DNA of 64,000 bases from Flagellimonas myxillae (GTDB lineage Bacteria; Bacteroidota; Bacteroidia; Flavobacteriales; Flavobacteriaceae): assembly GCF_023502235.1 (NCBI RefSeq), contig NZ_JAMFLY010000001.1, positions 992,001 to 1,056,000 of the forward strand, in the 5' to 3' direction. Below, one piece after another: positions 35,476-43,446 of the stretch; position 1 is the stretch's first letter, and the number at the start of each line of letters is the position of its first letter. The notes beneath the pieces are model-generated. The model saw only the letters and a list, made by a program, of their open reading frames with translations. It was not told where the DNA came from and did no database searches. A program made the translations under genes and the position numbers.

Positions 35476-36122
35476 GGGATGTAATTATATTGTTTCAATT
35501 TGAAGGTTCGGTGAAACTTCTTTAAAAAAATTATGGACCCATAGAGTTTTAAAGGCCTGGCCCCTAATTTACGTTTGAATTTTATTGATGACTTGTTTAA
35601 GTAGTCTGTTACACTGTAAATATTTTGGATTCCTTCTTCACGAAGCATTTTGTATACTTGAAACCTTAGATAAGGCGCTAGATTTTTTCCTCTAAACGAT
35701 TGAAACGTGTACATGTTCAAAAGATAGGCTTCGTTCCGTTTTAACTCAAATTCCTTTTTACGGAAAAAGAAGTCGTTGTATTCAACACAGGTGAATGCGG
35801 CAAATTCATTTTTGGACTTTAACCCGATTACTTTAGATCCATTATCAAAACTTTGAATGAGCTTGTCGTAATTGATAAATGTAAGATTCCTTAGAATTTG
35901 TAGGTCATCCCTAGACATAGGAACAACTTCGTGCGTATTTTCGTCATCACGAACTTTGGGTTCATCAATTTCATTGGCTCCCTCTTGTTCCCAATAGAAT
36001 AGCATAAAATCCAGACCAATCTTGGAGAGAAAACTTCTTAAGGTAAAGAGAAAAAGGCCATGTTTTATGCGAATAAAGAGTAATTGGAACTTGTAAAATT
36101 TTCCATCTTCCTTGTTGCTCAT
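35436..36122 (-). CDS. GNAT-like acetyltransferase family protein
   Basis: A 228-residue protein; the part from about residue 65 to 215 resembles the GNAT fold, with RNEAYLLNMYTFQSFRGKNLA near residues 128-148 corresponding to the acetyl-CoA-binding region (the usual RxxGxG/A is here FRGKNLA). The N-terminal 60 residues are not recognisable. The start overlaps the stop of the BKACE gene as ATGA, so the two are translated together. The C-terminal 13 codons lie inside the 3' end of yifB on the other strand. The acceptor is unknown. Confidence 0.65.
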   Translation of the reverse strand: MSNKEDGKFYKFQLLFIRIKHGLFLFTLRSFLSKIGLDFMLFYWEQEGANEIDEPKVRDDENTHEVVPMSRDDLQILRNLTFINYDKLIQSFDNGSKVIGLKSKNEFAAFTCVEYNDFFFRKKEFELKRNEAYLLNMYTFQSFRGKNLAPYLRFQVYKMLREEGIQNIYSVTDYLNKSSIKFKRKLGARPLKLYGSIIFLKKFHRTFKLKQYNYIPYPSQPSRSRLRY

Positions 36123-36997
36123 GATGCCTGCTTTTTTATCCGACCGTATCTTCCGTTTTCGGTTTGGAGATTCATTTTTTCCCTAAATTCCAATGGGGAC
36201 ATTACCGTCCTTTCATTGGCCTCCGCAATTGTATGAATTCTTTTGATCAGGGCCTCGTTGGAAGCCAATTTGGTCCTATTTGCATCGTACCAGATATTGT
36301 CCTCTATTCCTACACGTACACCACCACCCATGGCTATTCCGATGGAATTCATTTTCAGCTGTGCATTCCCAATTCCGGCAAGACTCCAAATAGACTGATC
36401 AGGTAGATCATTTATCATGATACCTGCATTTAGCAGATTAGCTTGCGCGCATGCGATATTTCCCAATATCAAGTTGAAATAATAAGGTGGCTCCAACAAT
36501 CCCTTTTTCTCCAAATATTTGGCATAATTGATCATTCCAATATCAAAGGCCTCCAGTTCAGGAACAATCCCCCTGTCCAACATTTCCTTTGCCAAATCTT
36601 GGATCATTTGAGGTGAATTGGAACTTGCTGTCGCATTAAAATTTAAGGAACTTAAGGTTAAGCTGCCCATGTCGGGTTTTAGGGCGCCTTCCAGAAACAA
36701 GGGTTCTGCCCGTTTCTCGAACTCGGAATAATTACGCCCGCTAAGAGAAACGCAAATGACCAAATCGGGAACGTGTTTTCGTATTCCTTCAATAATTTGA
36801 CCATATAATTCTTTTTTGTACGTGGGGTCTCCGGAGTCCGCTTCCCTCGCGTGCAGATGAGCCATAGTGATTCCAATCTCGGAAACACGGTGAACATCTT
36901 CAATAATTTCGGAAACATCAATTGGAACATGCGGGGTCAATTTCTTAGTTGGAATCATCCCCGTTGGTGTAAAGTTGATTACAAGTTTTTCGGCCAT
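36119..36997 (-). CDS. 3-keto-5-aminohexanoate cleavage enzyme family (BKACE/DUF849)
   Basis: A 292-residue TIM-barrel enzyme of the beta-keto acid cleavage family, which condenses a beta-keto acid with acetyl-CoA to give acetoacetate and a new CoA ester. The zinc-binding HLHAR motif is at residues 47-51, and the later block NSIGIAMGGGVRVGIEDNIWY (split across 225-245) with a C-terminal MSPLEFRE complete the family pattern. The family covers many substrates (carnitine-derived, lysine-derived and others), and none of the lysine-fermentation genes are present, so the substrate is open. It is the first gene of a pair with a GNAT enzyme, coupled by ATGA. Confidence 0.87.
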   Translation of the reverse strand: MAEKLVINFTPTGMIPTKKLTPHVPIDVSEIIEDVHRVSEIGITMAHLHAREADSGDPTYKKELYGQIIEGIRKHVPDLVICVSLSGRNYSEFEKRAEPLFLEGALKPDMGSLTLSSLNFNATASSNSPQMIQDLAKEMLDRGIVPELEAFDIGMINYAKYLEKKGLLEPPYYFNLILGNIACAQANLLNAGIMINDLPDQSIWSLAGIGNAQLKMNSIGIAMGGGVRVGIEDNIWYDANRTKLASNEALIKRIHTIAEANERTVMSPLEFREKMNLQTENGRYGRIKKQAS

Positions 36998-37061
36998 TTT
37001 TATGGATTTAGGTTGATTATGGTGCCAAAAGCAGGCGTAAGCTAGTCCCGATAATAATTTG

Positions 37062-37093
37062 GGCCTATTTTATCGGTTAGGCCACCTTTTTTT
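37062..37093 (+). terminator. Hairpin with T-tract upstream of the small frameshifted gene
   Basis: GGCCTA (37062-37067) can pair with TAGGCC (37078-37083) across a 10-base loop, followed three bases later by seven T residues (37087-37093). It looks like an intrinsic terminator for rightward transcription, yet no rightward gene lies upstream; it may stop antisense transcripts from the BKACE promoter region or act in the leader of the small gene. The stem is short. Confidence 0.3.
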
Positions 37094-37101
37094 AAGTTGG
37101 A

Positions 37102-37270
37102 ATGCACAAAGTAGGCACGGGGTACCTAAATCAAAATGGCGTATGGTCTGTCAAATACAGAAAAAATGGACAAACGGTATAATATGACCAATTTGAATGA
37201 GGAAAATAGACTCAAAGTAAGTGTTGGCCACTTAATGCAACGTAATGGAAAATGGGAGGGCGTATTTTAG
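37102..37270 (+). pseudogene. Possible small gene broken by a frameshift, with an internally duplicated motif
   Basis: Two short frames adjoin. The first, ATG at 37102 to TAA at 37180-37182, encodes 26 residues beginning HKVGTGYLNQNGVWSVKY. The second, in the next frame from about 37178 to TAG at 37268-37270, ends LKVSVGHLMQRNGKWEGVF. Both share KV-x2-G-(Y/H)-L-x-Q-NG-x-W, which argues that they are halves of one protein of about 57 residues split by an indel near 37180. A standalone second frame from ATG at 37136 (44 residues) is possible but its first part reads unlike protein. No family is recognised. Confidence 0.4.
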
Positions 37271-37710
37271 ATAACCTTGATATTAGCCTTCAATCCATCG
37301 ATGATTCCAAGAATGTTTTGCACCGTGTCTTCCAGATAATATTTAACGGCCAGATGCGGAATCCTGATTGTGGTAAAACCATTTTTAAAGGAATGCATGG
37401 CCTCTTCTAGGTCACTAATGGCCTGCTCATGGGTTATCGTATTATAATCCTTATCAATTTCAATATTGAGTTTCACCCGGGAGATGGCAAGATCCACAGA
37501 TTTTTTACCATCCCACCATTCCAACATGGGGTGGGCACCAGCCTCTTTTAAGGCATAAAAAAGATGGATGGCCTCAACTGGTGTATTGTTGTTTAATATG
37601 ATTTTCTTTATAAGTCGGGAATGTCTTTCGCAGAGGGCTAAGCCCAAGGATTCGGTCGAATCCGCATATTGGTCACGGCCAATTTTTTTACCACAGTCTT
37701 TACAGATCAT
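37267..37710 (-). CDS. Hypothetical protein: zinc-ribbon plus a nuclease-like IEID motif
   Basis: A 147-residue protein not assigned to a named family. The N-terminus has a zinc-binding pattern Cys3-x2-Cys6 and Cys27-x2-His30. The C-terminal half contains SVDLAIS (Asp73), LNIEID (Glu84, Asp86) and a later His94, an order that recalls DUF559/Vsr-like PD-(D/E)xK enzymes, in which an Asp is followed by IE-x-D-G and His. The glycine is replaced by lysine here. A nuclease-related function is only a suggestion. It ends convergently with the small frameshifted gene, overlapping by 4 bases. Confidence 0.6.
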   Translation of the reverse strand: MICKDCGKKIGRDQYADSTESLGLALCERHSRLIKKIILNNNTPVEAIHLFYALKEAGAHPMLEWWDGKKSVDLAISRVKLNIEIDKDYNTITHEQAISDLEEAMHSFKNGFTTIRIPHLAVKYYLEDTVQNILGIIDGLKANIKVI

Positions 37711-37755
37711 GAGTATTGGTTAAGTTTAGGTCAATTCTTTGATTTGGGACTATTA

Positions 37756-37763
37756 TAACTTTG
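37756..37763 (+). promoter_or_regulatory. Candidate -7 box for the NRAMP-pxp operon
   Basis: TAACTTTG is an exact TAnnTTTG match, 130 bases before the NRAMP-like start. No TTG lies at the preferred distance upstream (one is 14 bases away), so this is a weak prediction. A transcript from here would carry the direct repeats at 37812-37842 in its leader. Confidence 0.3.
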
Positions 37764-37811
37764 GTATTTTCATATTCGTATAATTTATCGACGTATAACA
37801 TCCCATTTTTA

Positions 37812-37842
37812 GATGAAATGCATTTTTTTGGATGAAATGCAT
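37812..37842 (+). repeat. Direct repeat of a 12-mer upstream of the NRAMP-pxp operon
   Basis: GATGAAATGCAT occurs twice, at 37812-37823 and 37831-37842, with a period of 19 bases, and each copy contains the palindrome ATGCAT. Two direct sites on about the same helix face, 50-80 bases before a start codon, suggest an operator for the downstream transporter and 5-oxoprolinase genes. Confidence 0.5.
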
Positions 37843-37892
37843 CATTTTGGTCAAATCATCTAACTTTAAAAACCCTAAATACACTTCGTTTT

Positions 37893-39089
37893 ATGTTTAA
37901 GAAAATTGGACCAGGAATCCTTGTAGCAGCTGCGTTTGTAGGCCCAGGAACGATAACGGTTTGCACCTTGGCAGGTGTTCACTTTGGTTACAGCTTACTA
38001 TGGGCTGTCCTCATTTCCATAATTGCTACCATTGTGCTTCAAGAAATGTCTGGCAGGATTGGGGTACTCACCCAAAAAGGCCTTATGGATGTCGTAAAGG
38101 AAGAGATAGGAGTCAAATGGATCAGAAATTTGGTCATCAGCTTGGTATTGTTGGCCATCCTAATTGGCAATGCCGCTTATGAAGGTGGAAATATAAGTGG
38201 TGCCACATTGGGTCTTGGAGGACTATTGGGGGATGGGGTGTTGTCCAGATTCTACCCACTAATAGTAGGGATAATTGCCTTTGTTTTATTATGGTTTAGC
38301 GGATATAAAACCTTGGAAAAGGTATTTGTGGGATTGGTGGGACTCATGGGCGTTTGCTTTTTGATAGCCGCCATTTTAACCAAACCCAATTTGGCAGATA
38401 TCACCAAAAACATGTTTGTACCCAATATGCCTGAAGGTGGTTTACTTACCATAATCGCATTGGTGGGAACCACTGTGGTGCCCTACAACTTGTTTCTTCA
38501 TGCGTCCTTGGTCAAAGAGAAATGGAAATCTGAAGGAGAATTGTCCACCGTTAAATGGGACACGATAATTTCAATTGGTTTGGGCGGATTGGTTTCTATG
38601 GCCATTCTAATTACGGCAGCTTCCGCACCCTTGAAAGAGGTATCGGATGTAATGGATTTGGCAGTTGGGCTCGAACCACTTTTTGGAAAAAGTGCAGTCT
38701 TCTTTATTGCTTGCGGACTTTTAGCTGCTGGGGTAACCTCGGCCATTACGGCACCATTGGCGGCCGCTTTTGTTGCAAGCAGTAGCTTGGGATGGGAAGG
38801 CGGAATGTCTAACATAAGATTCAAAGCGGTTTGGATGGTTATTTTGTTTTTGGGCGTACTTTTTCAGTCGTTCGGTATAGAACCCATACGAGTGATTCAA
38901 TTGGCCCAAGTTGCGAACGGAATGGTTTTGCCGATTATGGCCATACTTTTATTGTGGATTGTCAATAAAAGTTCTGTAATGGGCGCACATCGGAATACAC
39001 TTTTTCAAAATGTAATGGGGTTTGCCATTGTGGCCTTTTCCATCTTTTTGGGGGTTAAGAGTATAGCAAAAGAATTGGGATTTTTCTAA
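37893..39089 (+). CDS. NRAMP-fold transporter lacking the canonical metal-site residues
   Basis: A 398-residue membrane protein with about eleven helices and clear NRAMP (LeuT-fold) similarity. The first helix reads VGPGT (residues 16-20) where metal-transporting NRAMPs have DPGN, and the sixth reads VPYNLFLHASLV (196-207) where they have MPHNLFLHSS. Asp, Asn and Met, the three side chains that bind Mn or Fe, are all replaced. It lies directly before pxpA with no gap, as the NRAMP-family gene ycsG does near ycsF in Bacillus subtilis. I infer a carrier for 5-oxoproline or another small metabolite rather than a metal ion. Confidence 0.85.
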   Translation: MFKKIGPGILVAAAFVGPGTITVCTLAGVHFGYSLLWAVLISIIATIVLQEMSGRIGVLTQKGLMDVVKEEIGVKWIRNLVISLVLLAILIGNAAYEGGNISGATLGLGGLLGDGVLSRFYPLIVGIIAFVLLWFSGYKTLEKVFVGLVGLMGVCFLIAAILTKPNLADITKNMFVPNMPEGGLLTIIALVGTTVVPYNLFLHASLVKEKWKSEGELSTVKWDTIISIGLGGLVSMAILITAASAPLKEVSDVMDLAVGLEPLFGKSAVFFIACGLLAAGVTSAITAPLAAAFVASSSLGWEGGMSNIRFKAVWMVILFLGVLFQSFGIEPIRVIQLAQVANGMVLPIMAILLLWIVNKSSVMGAHRNTLFQNVMGFAIVAFSIFLGVKSIAKELGFF

Positions 39090-39833
39090 ATGGAAAGTTG
39101 GGAGATAGATATTAATTGTGATGTAGGGGAGGGTGTTGGCAATGAAGCTTTGCTTTTCCCAATTATAAGTTCTTGCAATGTAGCTTGTGGCGGGCATGCT
39201 GGTGATGCAGAGAGCATGATTCAAGTTGTCCGGTTGGCCAAGGAATACAAAGTAAAAGTCGGTGCGCATCCTTCCTACCCGGATAAGATCAATTTTGGTA
39301 GGGTTGTGATGTCCATTTCCGAACCTGCATTAAAACAAAGCATTCTTGAGCAGTTGCAAGGTTTTTCAACGGTACTCAAATCCGAAGGTGTAACCTTGCA
39401 CCATATTAAGGCCCATGGTGCCCTTTATAATGAATCGGCGAAAAATGAAAAGGTGGCACGTTTGTACTTGGAAACTCTTAGGGTGTTCGGAGCAGAGGTT
39501 CCTTTGTATGTGCCGTACGGGTCCGTGATGGCCAGTATGGCCATGGAAGCAGGTTTTGATGTGCATTTTGAAGCTTTTGGAGATCGCAACTACAACACCG
39601 ATTTAAGCTTGGTCTCTAGAAAACAACCTAATGCGCTGATTCAGGACCCAGTCGCTGTGCTGAATCATGTGCTGCCTATCATAAAAACCGGGAAAATTGT
39701 GACATTATCTGGGCAAAAAACAGATATAGAGGCGCAAACGATTTGCATTCATGGGGATACCCCTTCGGCATTTCAAATATTAATGTATCTTTCAGAAGAA
39801 TTCCCCAAGCATAGGGTAGCAATACGAAAGTGA
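39090..39833 (+). CDS. pxpA: 5-oxoprolinase subunit A (LamB/YcsF family)
   Basis: A 247-residue TIM-barrel-like protein, subunit A of the ATP-dependent 5-oxoprolinase that opens 5-oxoproline (pyroglutamate) to glutamate. The family opening IDINCDVGEG (residues 6-15), the CNVACGGHAGD block (28-39) and GAHPSYPD (58-65) are all present. It begins right after the NRAMP-like stop and overlaps pxpB by 4 bases (GTGA), so the three subunits and the transporter are expressed together. Confidence 0.93.
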   Translation: MESWEIDINCDVGEGVGNEALLFPIISSCNVACGGHAGDAESMIQVVRLAKEYKVKVGAHPSYPDKINFGRVVMSISEPALKQSILEQLQGFSTVLKSEGVTLHHIKAHGALYNESAKNEKVARLYLETLRVFGAEVPLYVPYGSVMASMAMEAGFDVHFEAFGDRNYNTDLSLVSRKQPNALIQDPVAVLNHVLPIIKTGKIVTLSGQKTDIEAQTICIHGDTPSAFQILMYLSEEFPKHRVAIRK

Positions 39834-40564
39834 AAAACCACCCCATCAGTATTAAACCATTTGGACAGCGGGCAATCCTTGTCGAGTGGCCAAATGAAGT
39901 CAGCGAATCCATTTTGGGGGAAATCCTGGAATTTGTCGAATGTTTTAAAAGCATGGAAATGCACGGCTGGGAAATGTCCATTGCGTATAATTCATTGACC
40001 ATGGTCAACACCTTGGAAGATGTCGATTTTGAATCCATCAATAAGCAGATTTTGGATTGCCATGGGAGACCAAAAGGAACAACCGCAAAAAGGGAGCGAT
40101 TTTTATGGAAAATCCCAGTTTGCTATGATCTGGAATTTGGAATTGATTTGGAAGAAGTTGCCAATACCTTGGGACTGTCGCAAGAACAACTGATAGCACA
40201 TCATACTTCGCACGAGTACACAGTTTATGGAATAGGGTTTCTCCCTGGGTTTATGTATCTAGGTGGATTGCCAGGACAATTGGAAATTCCCAGGAGAAAG
40301 GAACCTCGATTGCATGTAGCTAAAGGTTCCGTGGGCCTAGCTGGCAAGCAGACAGGCATTTATCCGCAGGATTCCCCGGGAGGATGGAATATCATTGGAA
40401 GCTGTCCTACCCCTGTTTTTAACCCCAATGCTGATGAACCCTGCTTTGTGAAAGTAGGGGATAGAATCCAGTTTAAGCAAATATCCAAGGGGGAATACGA
40501 CTTGCATAAAATTGAGGCCGAAGTAGGCATTTACAAACCCGAAAAATTTAAGTTGGATGCTTAA
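39830..40564 (+). CDS. pxpB: 5-oxoprolinase subunit B (KipI family)
   Basis: A 244-residue protein of the KipI/AHS1 family and subunit B of 5-oxoprolinase. Family motifs include VYGIGFLPGFMYLGGLP (split near residues 132-148), PRRKEPRLHVAKGSVGLAG and a C-terminal GGWNIIGSCP. The start is GTG at 39830, fixed by the GTGA overlap with pxpA. The KipI name refers to a Bacillus sporulation-kinase inhibitor, which is not relevant to this non-sporulating organism. It overlaps pxpC by 8 bases. Confidence 0.92.
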   Translation: MKNHPISIKPFGQRAILVEWPNEVSESILGEILEFVECFKSMEMHGWEMSIAYNSLTMVNTLEDVDFESINKQILDCHGRPKGTTAKRERFLWKIPVCYDLEFGIDLEEVANTLGLSQEQLIAHHTSHEYTVYGIGFLPGFMYLGGLPGQLEIPRRKEPRLHVAKGSVGLAGKQTGIYPQDSPGGWNIIGSCPTPVFNPNADEPCFVKVGDRIQFKQISKGEYDLHKIEAEVGIYKPEKFKLDA

Positions 40565-41396
40565 AGTGCTGAAATCAGGTTTTTTTATGACTCTTCAGGA
40601 TATGGGTCGATTTGGCTACCGCGATAGGGGAGTTCCTGTATCTGGTACCATGGATTTTGAGGCCGCAAATAAAGCCAATCAACTCTTGGAAAATGAATCT
40701 GACTCTGCGGTACTGGAAATCACCATGACCGGCCCCACCTTGTTATTTGAGGACCCAAGCTATATCTGCCTTTCAGGTGCTTTTTTATCCCCGACCCTGA
40801 ATAATGAGCCAATCGAAAATTATGAAGTGGTCCAAGTGGCAAAGGGGGATATTTTATCCTACGGCAGGTTGGAAAAGGGTTTTAGAACCTATTTGGCAAT
40901 AAAAGGCGGTTTTAAGGCGCCAAAGATTTTAGGAAGTAGGTCACAATACCATCCCGTTACCCCAACAAAGTGTTTAAAGGATGGTAGTGCCGTCGAATAT
41001 GATGAAACCCTGGCTTTTGAGCCTGCAATTTCCGGCTTAAAAGTGGAGGATAAGTTGGGCAAGGATGTTCTTGAGGTTTATAAGGGACCTGAGTTTTCCA
41101 TCTTGTCTGATGCCCAATTGGGGGCCTTGTTTGGACGATCGTTTTCCATTTCTGAAAAAAATAATCGAATGGCCTATCAGTTGACAGAATTGATACAAGG
41201 CCACAAACATTCCATGCTTACATCTGGAACCATGCCCGGCACCGTACAGTTTACACCCGCAGGTCGGTTGATCATTTTAATGAAGGATGGCCAGACTACA
41301 GGAGGCTATCCCAGAATATTGCAACTTTCGGTGGAGTCCATAGGACTTCTGGCCCAAAAAAAGTTTGGTGATTCCATTTCGTTTAAGTTGGTGTGA
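40557..41396 (+). CDS. pxpC: 5-oxoprolinase subunit C (KipA / biotin-dependent carboxyltransferase-like)
   Basis: A 279-residue protein of the KipA/AHS2 family, subunit C of 5-oxoprolinase; it is often annotated as a biotin-dependent carboxyltransferase because it is related to urea amidolyase domains. The blocks LQDMGRFGYRDRGVPVSG (residues 13-30), IKGGF and GTVQFTPAGRLIILMKDGQTTGGYPRI (in parts) fit. It closes the transporter-pxpABC operon; no terminator was found before the ilv leader region 50 bases on. Confidence 0.92.
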   Translation: MLKVLKSGFFMTLQDMGRFGYRDRGVPVSGTMDFEAANKANQLLENESDSAVLEITMTGPTLLFEDPSYICLSGAFLSPTLNNEPIENYEVVQVAKGDILSYGRLEKGFRTYLAIKGGFKAPKILGSRSQYHPVTPTKCLKDGSAVEYDETLAFEPAISGLKVEDKLGKDVLEVYKGPEFSILSDAQLGALFGRSFSISEKNNRMAYQLTELIQGHKHSMLTSGTMPGTVQFTPAGRLIILMKDGQTTGGYPRILQLSVESIGLLAQKKFGDSISFKLV

Positions 41397-41447
41397 AAAT
41401 TTTCCATCACGTTGGATTTTTAATTTATTTTTTTGTACTCTTGAATT

Positions 41448-41504
41448 GTGAAAACAAAAAACCTGATCAATAGCGTCGTCATTATTATTCCAGCAATGGA
41501 GTGA
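41448..41504 (+). CDS. ilv leader peptide (attenuator)
   Basis: A GTG-initiated ORF of 18 residues, MKTKNLINSVVIIIPAME, followed by TGA at 41502-41504. Seven of 18 residues are Leu, Ile or Val, with a run VVIII in the middle (GTC GTC ATT ATT ATT), the products of the downstream operon. It is followed 23 bases later by an intrinsic terminator, and the stop codon overlaps a segment able to disrupt that terminator. The in-frame codon further upstream is a stop, so GTG (or ATT) must be the start. The arrangement is that of classical amino-acid attenuators. Confidence 0.85.
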   Translation: MKTKNLINSVVIIIPAME

Positions 41505-41540
41505 TACAGATTTGTTATTGATTCAAAAAAAGCCTGTATC
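41503..41540 (+). promoter_or_regulatory. Antiterminator pairing of the ilv attenuator
   Basis: GATACAG at 41503-41509 begins within the leader peptide stop codon and is perfectly complementary to CTGTATC at 41534-41540, the loop-side half of the left terminator arm. If the ribosome stalls at the Ile/Val codons, this 7-bp pairing can form and prevent the terminator. If it reaches the stop codon, it covers 41503-41509 and the terminator forms. GATACAG is a second copy of the right terminator arm's start. Confidence 0.7.
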
Positions 41541-41564
41541 CACAAAAGATACAGGCTTTTTTTT
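41528..41564 (+). terminator. Attenuator terminator upstream of ilvD
   Basis: A perfect 13-bp stem AAAAGCCTGTATC (41528-41540) / GATACAGGCTTTT (41548-41560) with a 7-base loop, followed by a run of eight T residues (41557-41564). It lies 191 bases before the ilvD start and can only act on transcripts of the ilv operon or readthrough from pxpC. Confidence 0.88.
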
Positions 41565-41755
41565 ATGTGCTTGAAAAGAAATGAATATGGGATTTTAAAT
41601 CAAGTTAAATATCTGATTATCATTAAGATAAGGGTGTATTGATTTAAATGGATTTAGAGCCCTCAAAACTGTTAAAAATATAGGGTATTTGAAACATCTA
41701 TCTTTGGATAATGGAGTAAATTCAATAGAATTTTAGAATTGAAAGAAAGTCATTA

Positions 41756-43435
41756 ATGGAATTGAACAAACATAGTAAGAACGTCACCCAAAACCCTTCG
41801 CAACCAGCATCGCAGGCCATGTTATATGCCACTGGATTAAGGGAAGAGGACATGAAAAAGGCGCAAATAGCCATTGGAAGTACCGGCTACGATGGCAACC
41901 CTTGCAATATGCACTTGAATGAAATTGCGCAGGAAATCAAAAAGCATGTCAACGAAGTGGGGCAAGTGGGACTGACATTCGGAACTATTGGGGTATCCGA
42001 TGGTATTTCCATGGGAACACCGGGCATGAAATATTCGTTGGCTTCCAGGGATATAATTGCAGATTCCATGGAGACTGTGATGAACGGTATGTCCTATGAT
42101 GCATTGATTGGGGTTGTTGGATGTGATAAAAATATGCCTGGGGCCATTATTGCAATGCTAAGGCTTAACCGACCATCCATAATGGTTTATGGTGGTAGTG
42201 TTGCTTCAGGAAACTACAAAGGAAAAAAGCTGAATATAGTATCCGCGTTTGAAGCCTTGGGGCAGAAAATTGCCGGAGAAATCGATGAGGCAGAATACAA
42301 GGAAATCATCAAGAGGGCAATCCCCGGGGCAGGTGCCTGTGGAGGCATGTATACAGCAAATACCATGGCCTCATCCATAGAATGTATGGGGATGTCCTTA
42401 CCTTATAATTCATCCATACCAGCCGTCAATCCCAACAAACTTTCCGAGGCCGAACGTACGGCCCAAGCCATCAAAAATCTTTTGGAGCTCGATTTAAAAC
42501 CAAAAGACATCGTTACAAAAAAATCCATTGAAAATGCAATCACTTTGGTCAATGCCCTCGGGGGTTCTACTAATGCCGTATTGCATTATTTGGCCATTGC
42601 CTATGCGGCAGATATAGATTTCACCTTGGAGGATTTTCAACGGATAAGTGATAGAACGCCGCTCATCGGAGATCTAAAACCTTCCGGAAAATACCTCATG
42701 GAGGATGTTCATGGTATTGGAGGAACCCCAAAAATCATGAAGTACTTGTTGGAACAAGGCTTTTTACACGGGGACTGTATGACCGTAACTGGTAAGACTT
42801 TGGCGGAAAATCTTGAAGATGTTGAGGCCATGGAATTTGAGGAGCAAGACTTGTTGTACAGCGTTGACAAGGCTTTGAAATCTTCTGGTAATTTACAGAT
42901 ACTAAAAGGAAATTTGGCAGAAGATGGTGCAGTGGCAAAAATATCGGGCAAAGAAGGCTTAAAGTTTGAAGGAAAAGCTGTGGTATATGATAGTGAACCT
43001 GAAGCCAATGAAGGCATATCTAGAGGCGAAGTGGAAAAAGGGAATGTAGTGGTTATTCGCTATGTAGGTCCAAAAGGAGGACCAGGGATGCCCGAAATGC
43101 TAAAACCCACATCTATGATTATGGGAGCCGGTTTAGGAAAATCGGTTGCATTGATTACGGATGGTCGTTTTTCTGGAGGAACCCACGGATTTGTGGTTGG
43201 TCACGTAACCCCAGAAGCTCAAGAAGGAGGGGCGATTGCCCTTGTGAAGACCGGTGATCTAATTACCATCAGCGCTTTGGACAATTCCATTACCTTAAAC
43301 ATTTCAGATGAGGAAATGGAAAGAAGAAGGGCCAAATGGCAAGCTCCACCCTTAAAATTTACCAAAGGAATATTGTACAAGTACGCAAGATCTGTTGCAT
43401 CGGCTTCAGAAGGATGCGTAACCGATAAATACTAA
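41756..43435 (+). CDS. ilvD: Dihydroxy-acid dehydratase
   Basis: Iron-sulfur enzyme of 559 residues that dehydrates 2,3-dihydroxy acids to the 2-keto precursors of valine and isoleucine. Three cluster cysteines are visible in [14 protein letters not shown] and [12 protein letters not shown], with the C-terminal [15 protein letters not shown] block. It is the first gene behind the attenuator. The ATG at 41756 gives the usual family length. ilvB follows after 53 bases that contain a small hairpin. Confidence 0.96.
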   Translation: MELNKHSKNVTQNPSQPASQAMLYATGLREEDMKKAQIAIGSTGYDGNPCNMHLNEIAQEIKKHVNEVGQVGLTFGTIGVSDGISMGTPGMKYSLASRDIIADSMETVMNGMSYDALIGVVGCDKNMPGAIIAMLRLNRPSIMVYGGSVASGNYKGKKLNIVSAFEALGQKIAGEIDEAEYKEIIKRAIPGAGACGGMYTANTMASSIECMGMSLPYNSSIPAVNPNKLSEAERTAQAIKNLLELDLKPKDIVTKKSIENAITLVNALGGSTNAVLHYLAIAYAADIDFTLEDFQRISDRTPLIGDLKPSGKYLMEDVHGIGGTPKIMKYLLEQGFLHGDCMTVTGKTLAENLEDVEAMEFEEQDLLYSVDKALKSSGNLQILKGNLAEDGAVAKISGKEGLKFEGKAVVYDSEPEANEGISRGEVEKGNVVVIRYVGPKGGPGMPEMLKPTSMIMGAGLGKSVALITDGRFSGGTHGFVVGHVTPEAQEGGAIALVKTGDLITISALDNSITLNISDEEMERRRAKWQAPPLKFTKGILYKYARSVASASEGCVTDKY

Positions 43436-43446
43436 ACCATTTTGTC

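Noticed and set aside
37177-37183. Programmed +1 frameshifting at GTA-TAA in the small duplicated gene
   Set aside because: Slippage of the Val tRNA onto TAT gives poor pairing and no stimulatory element is visible; an indel is simpler.
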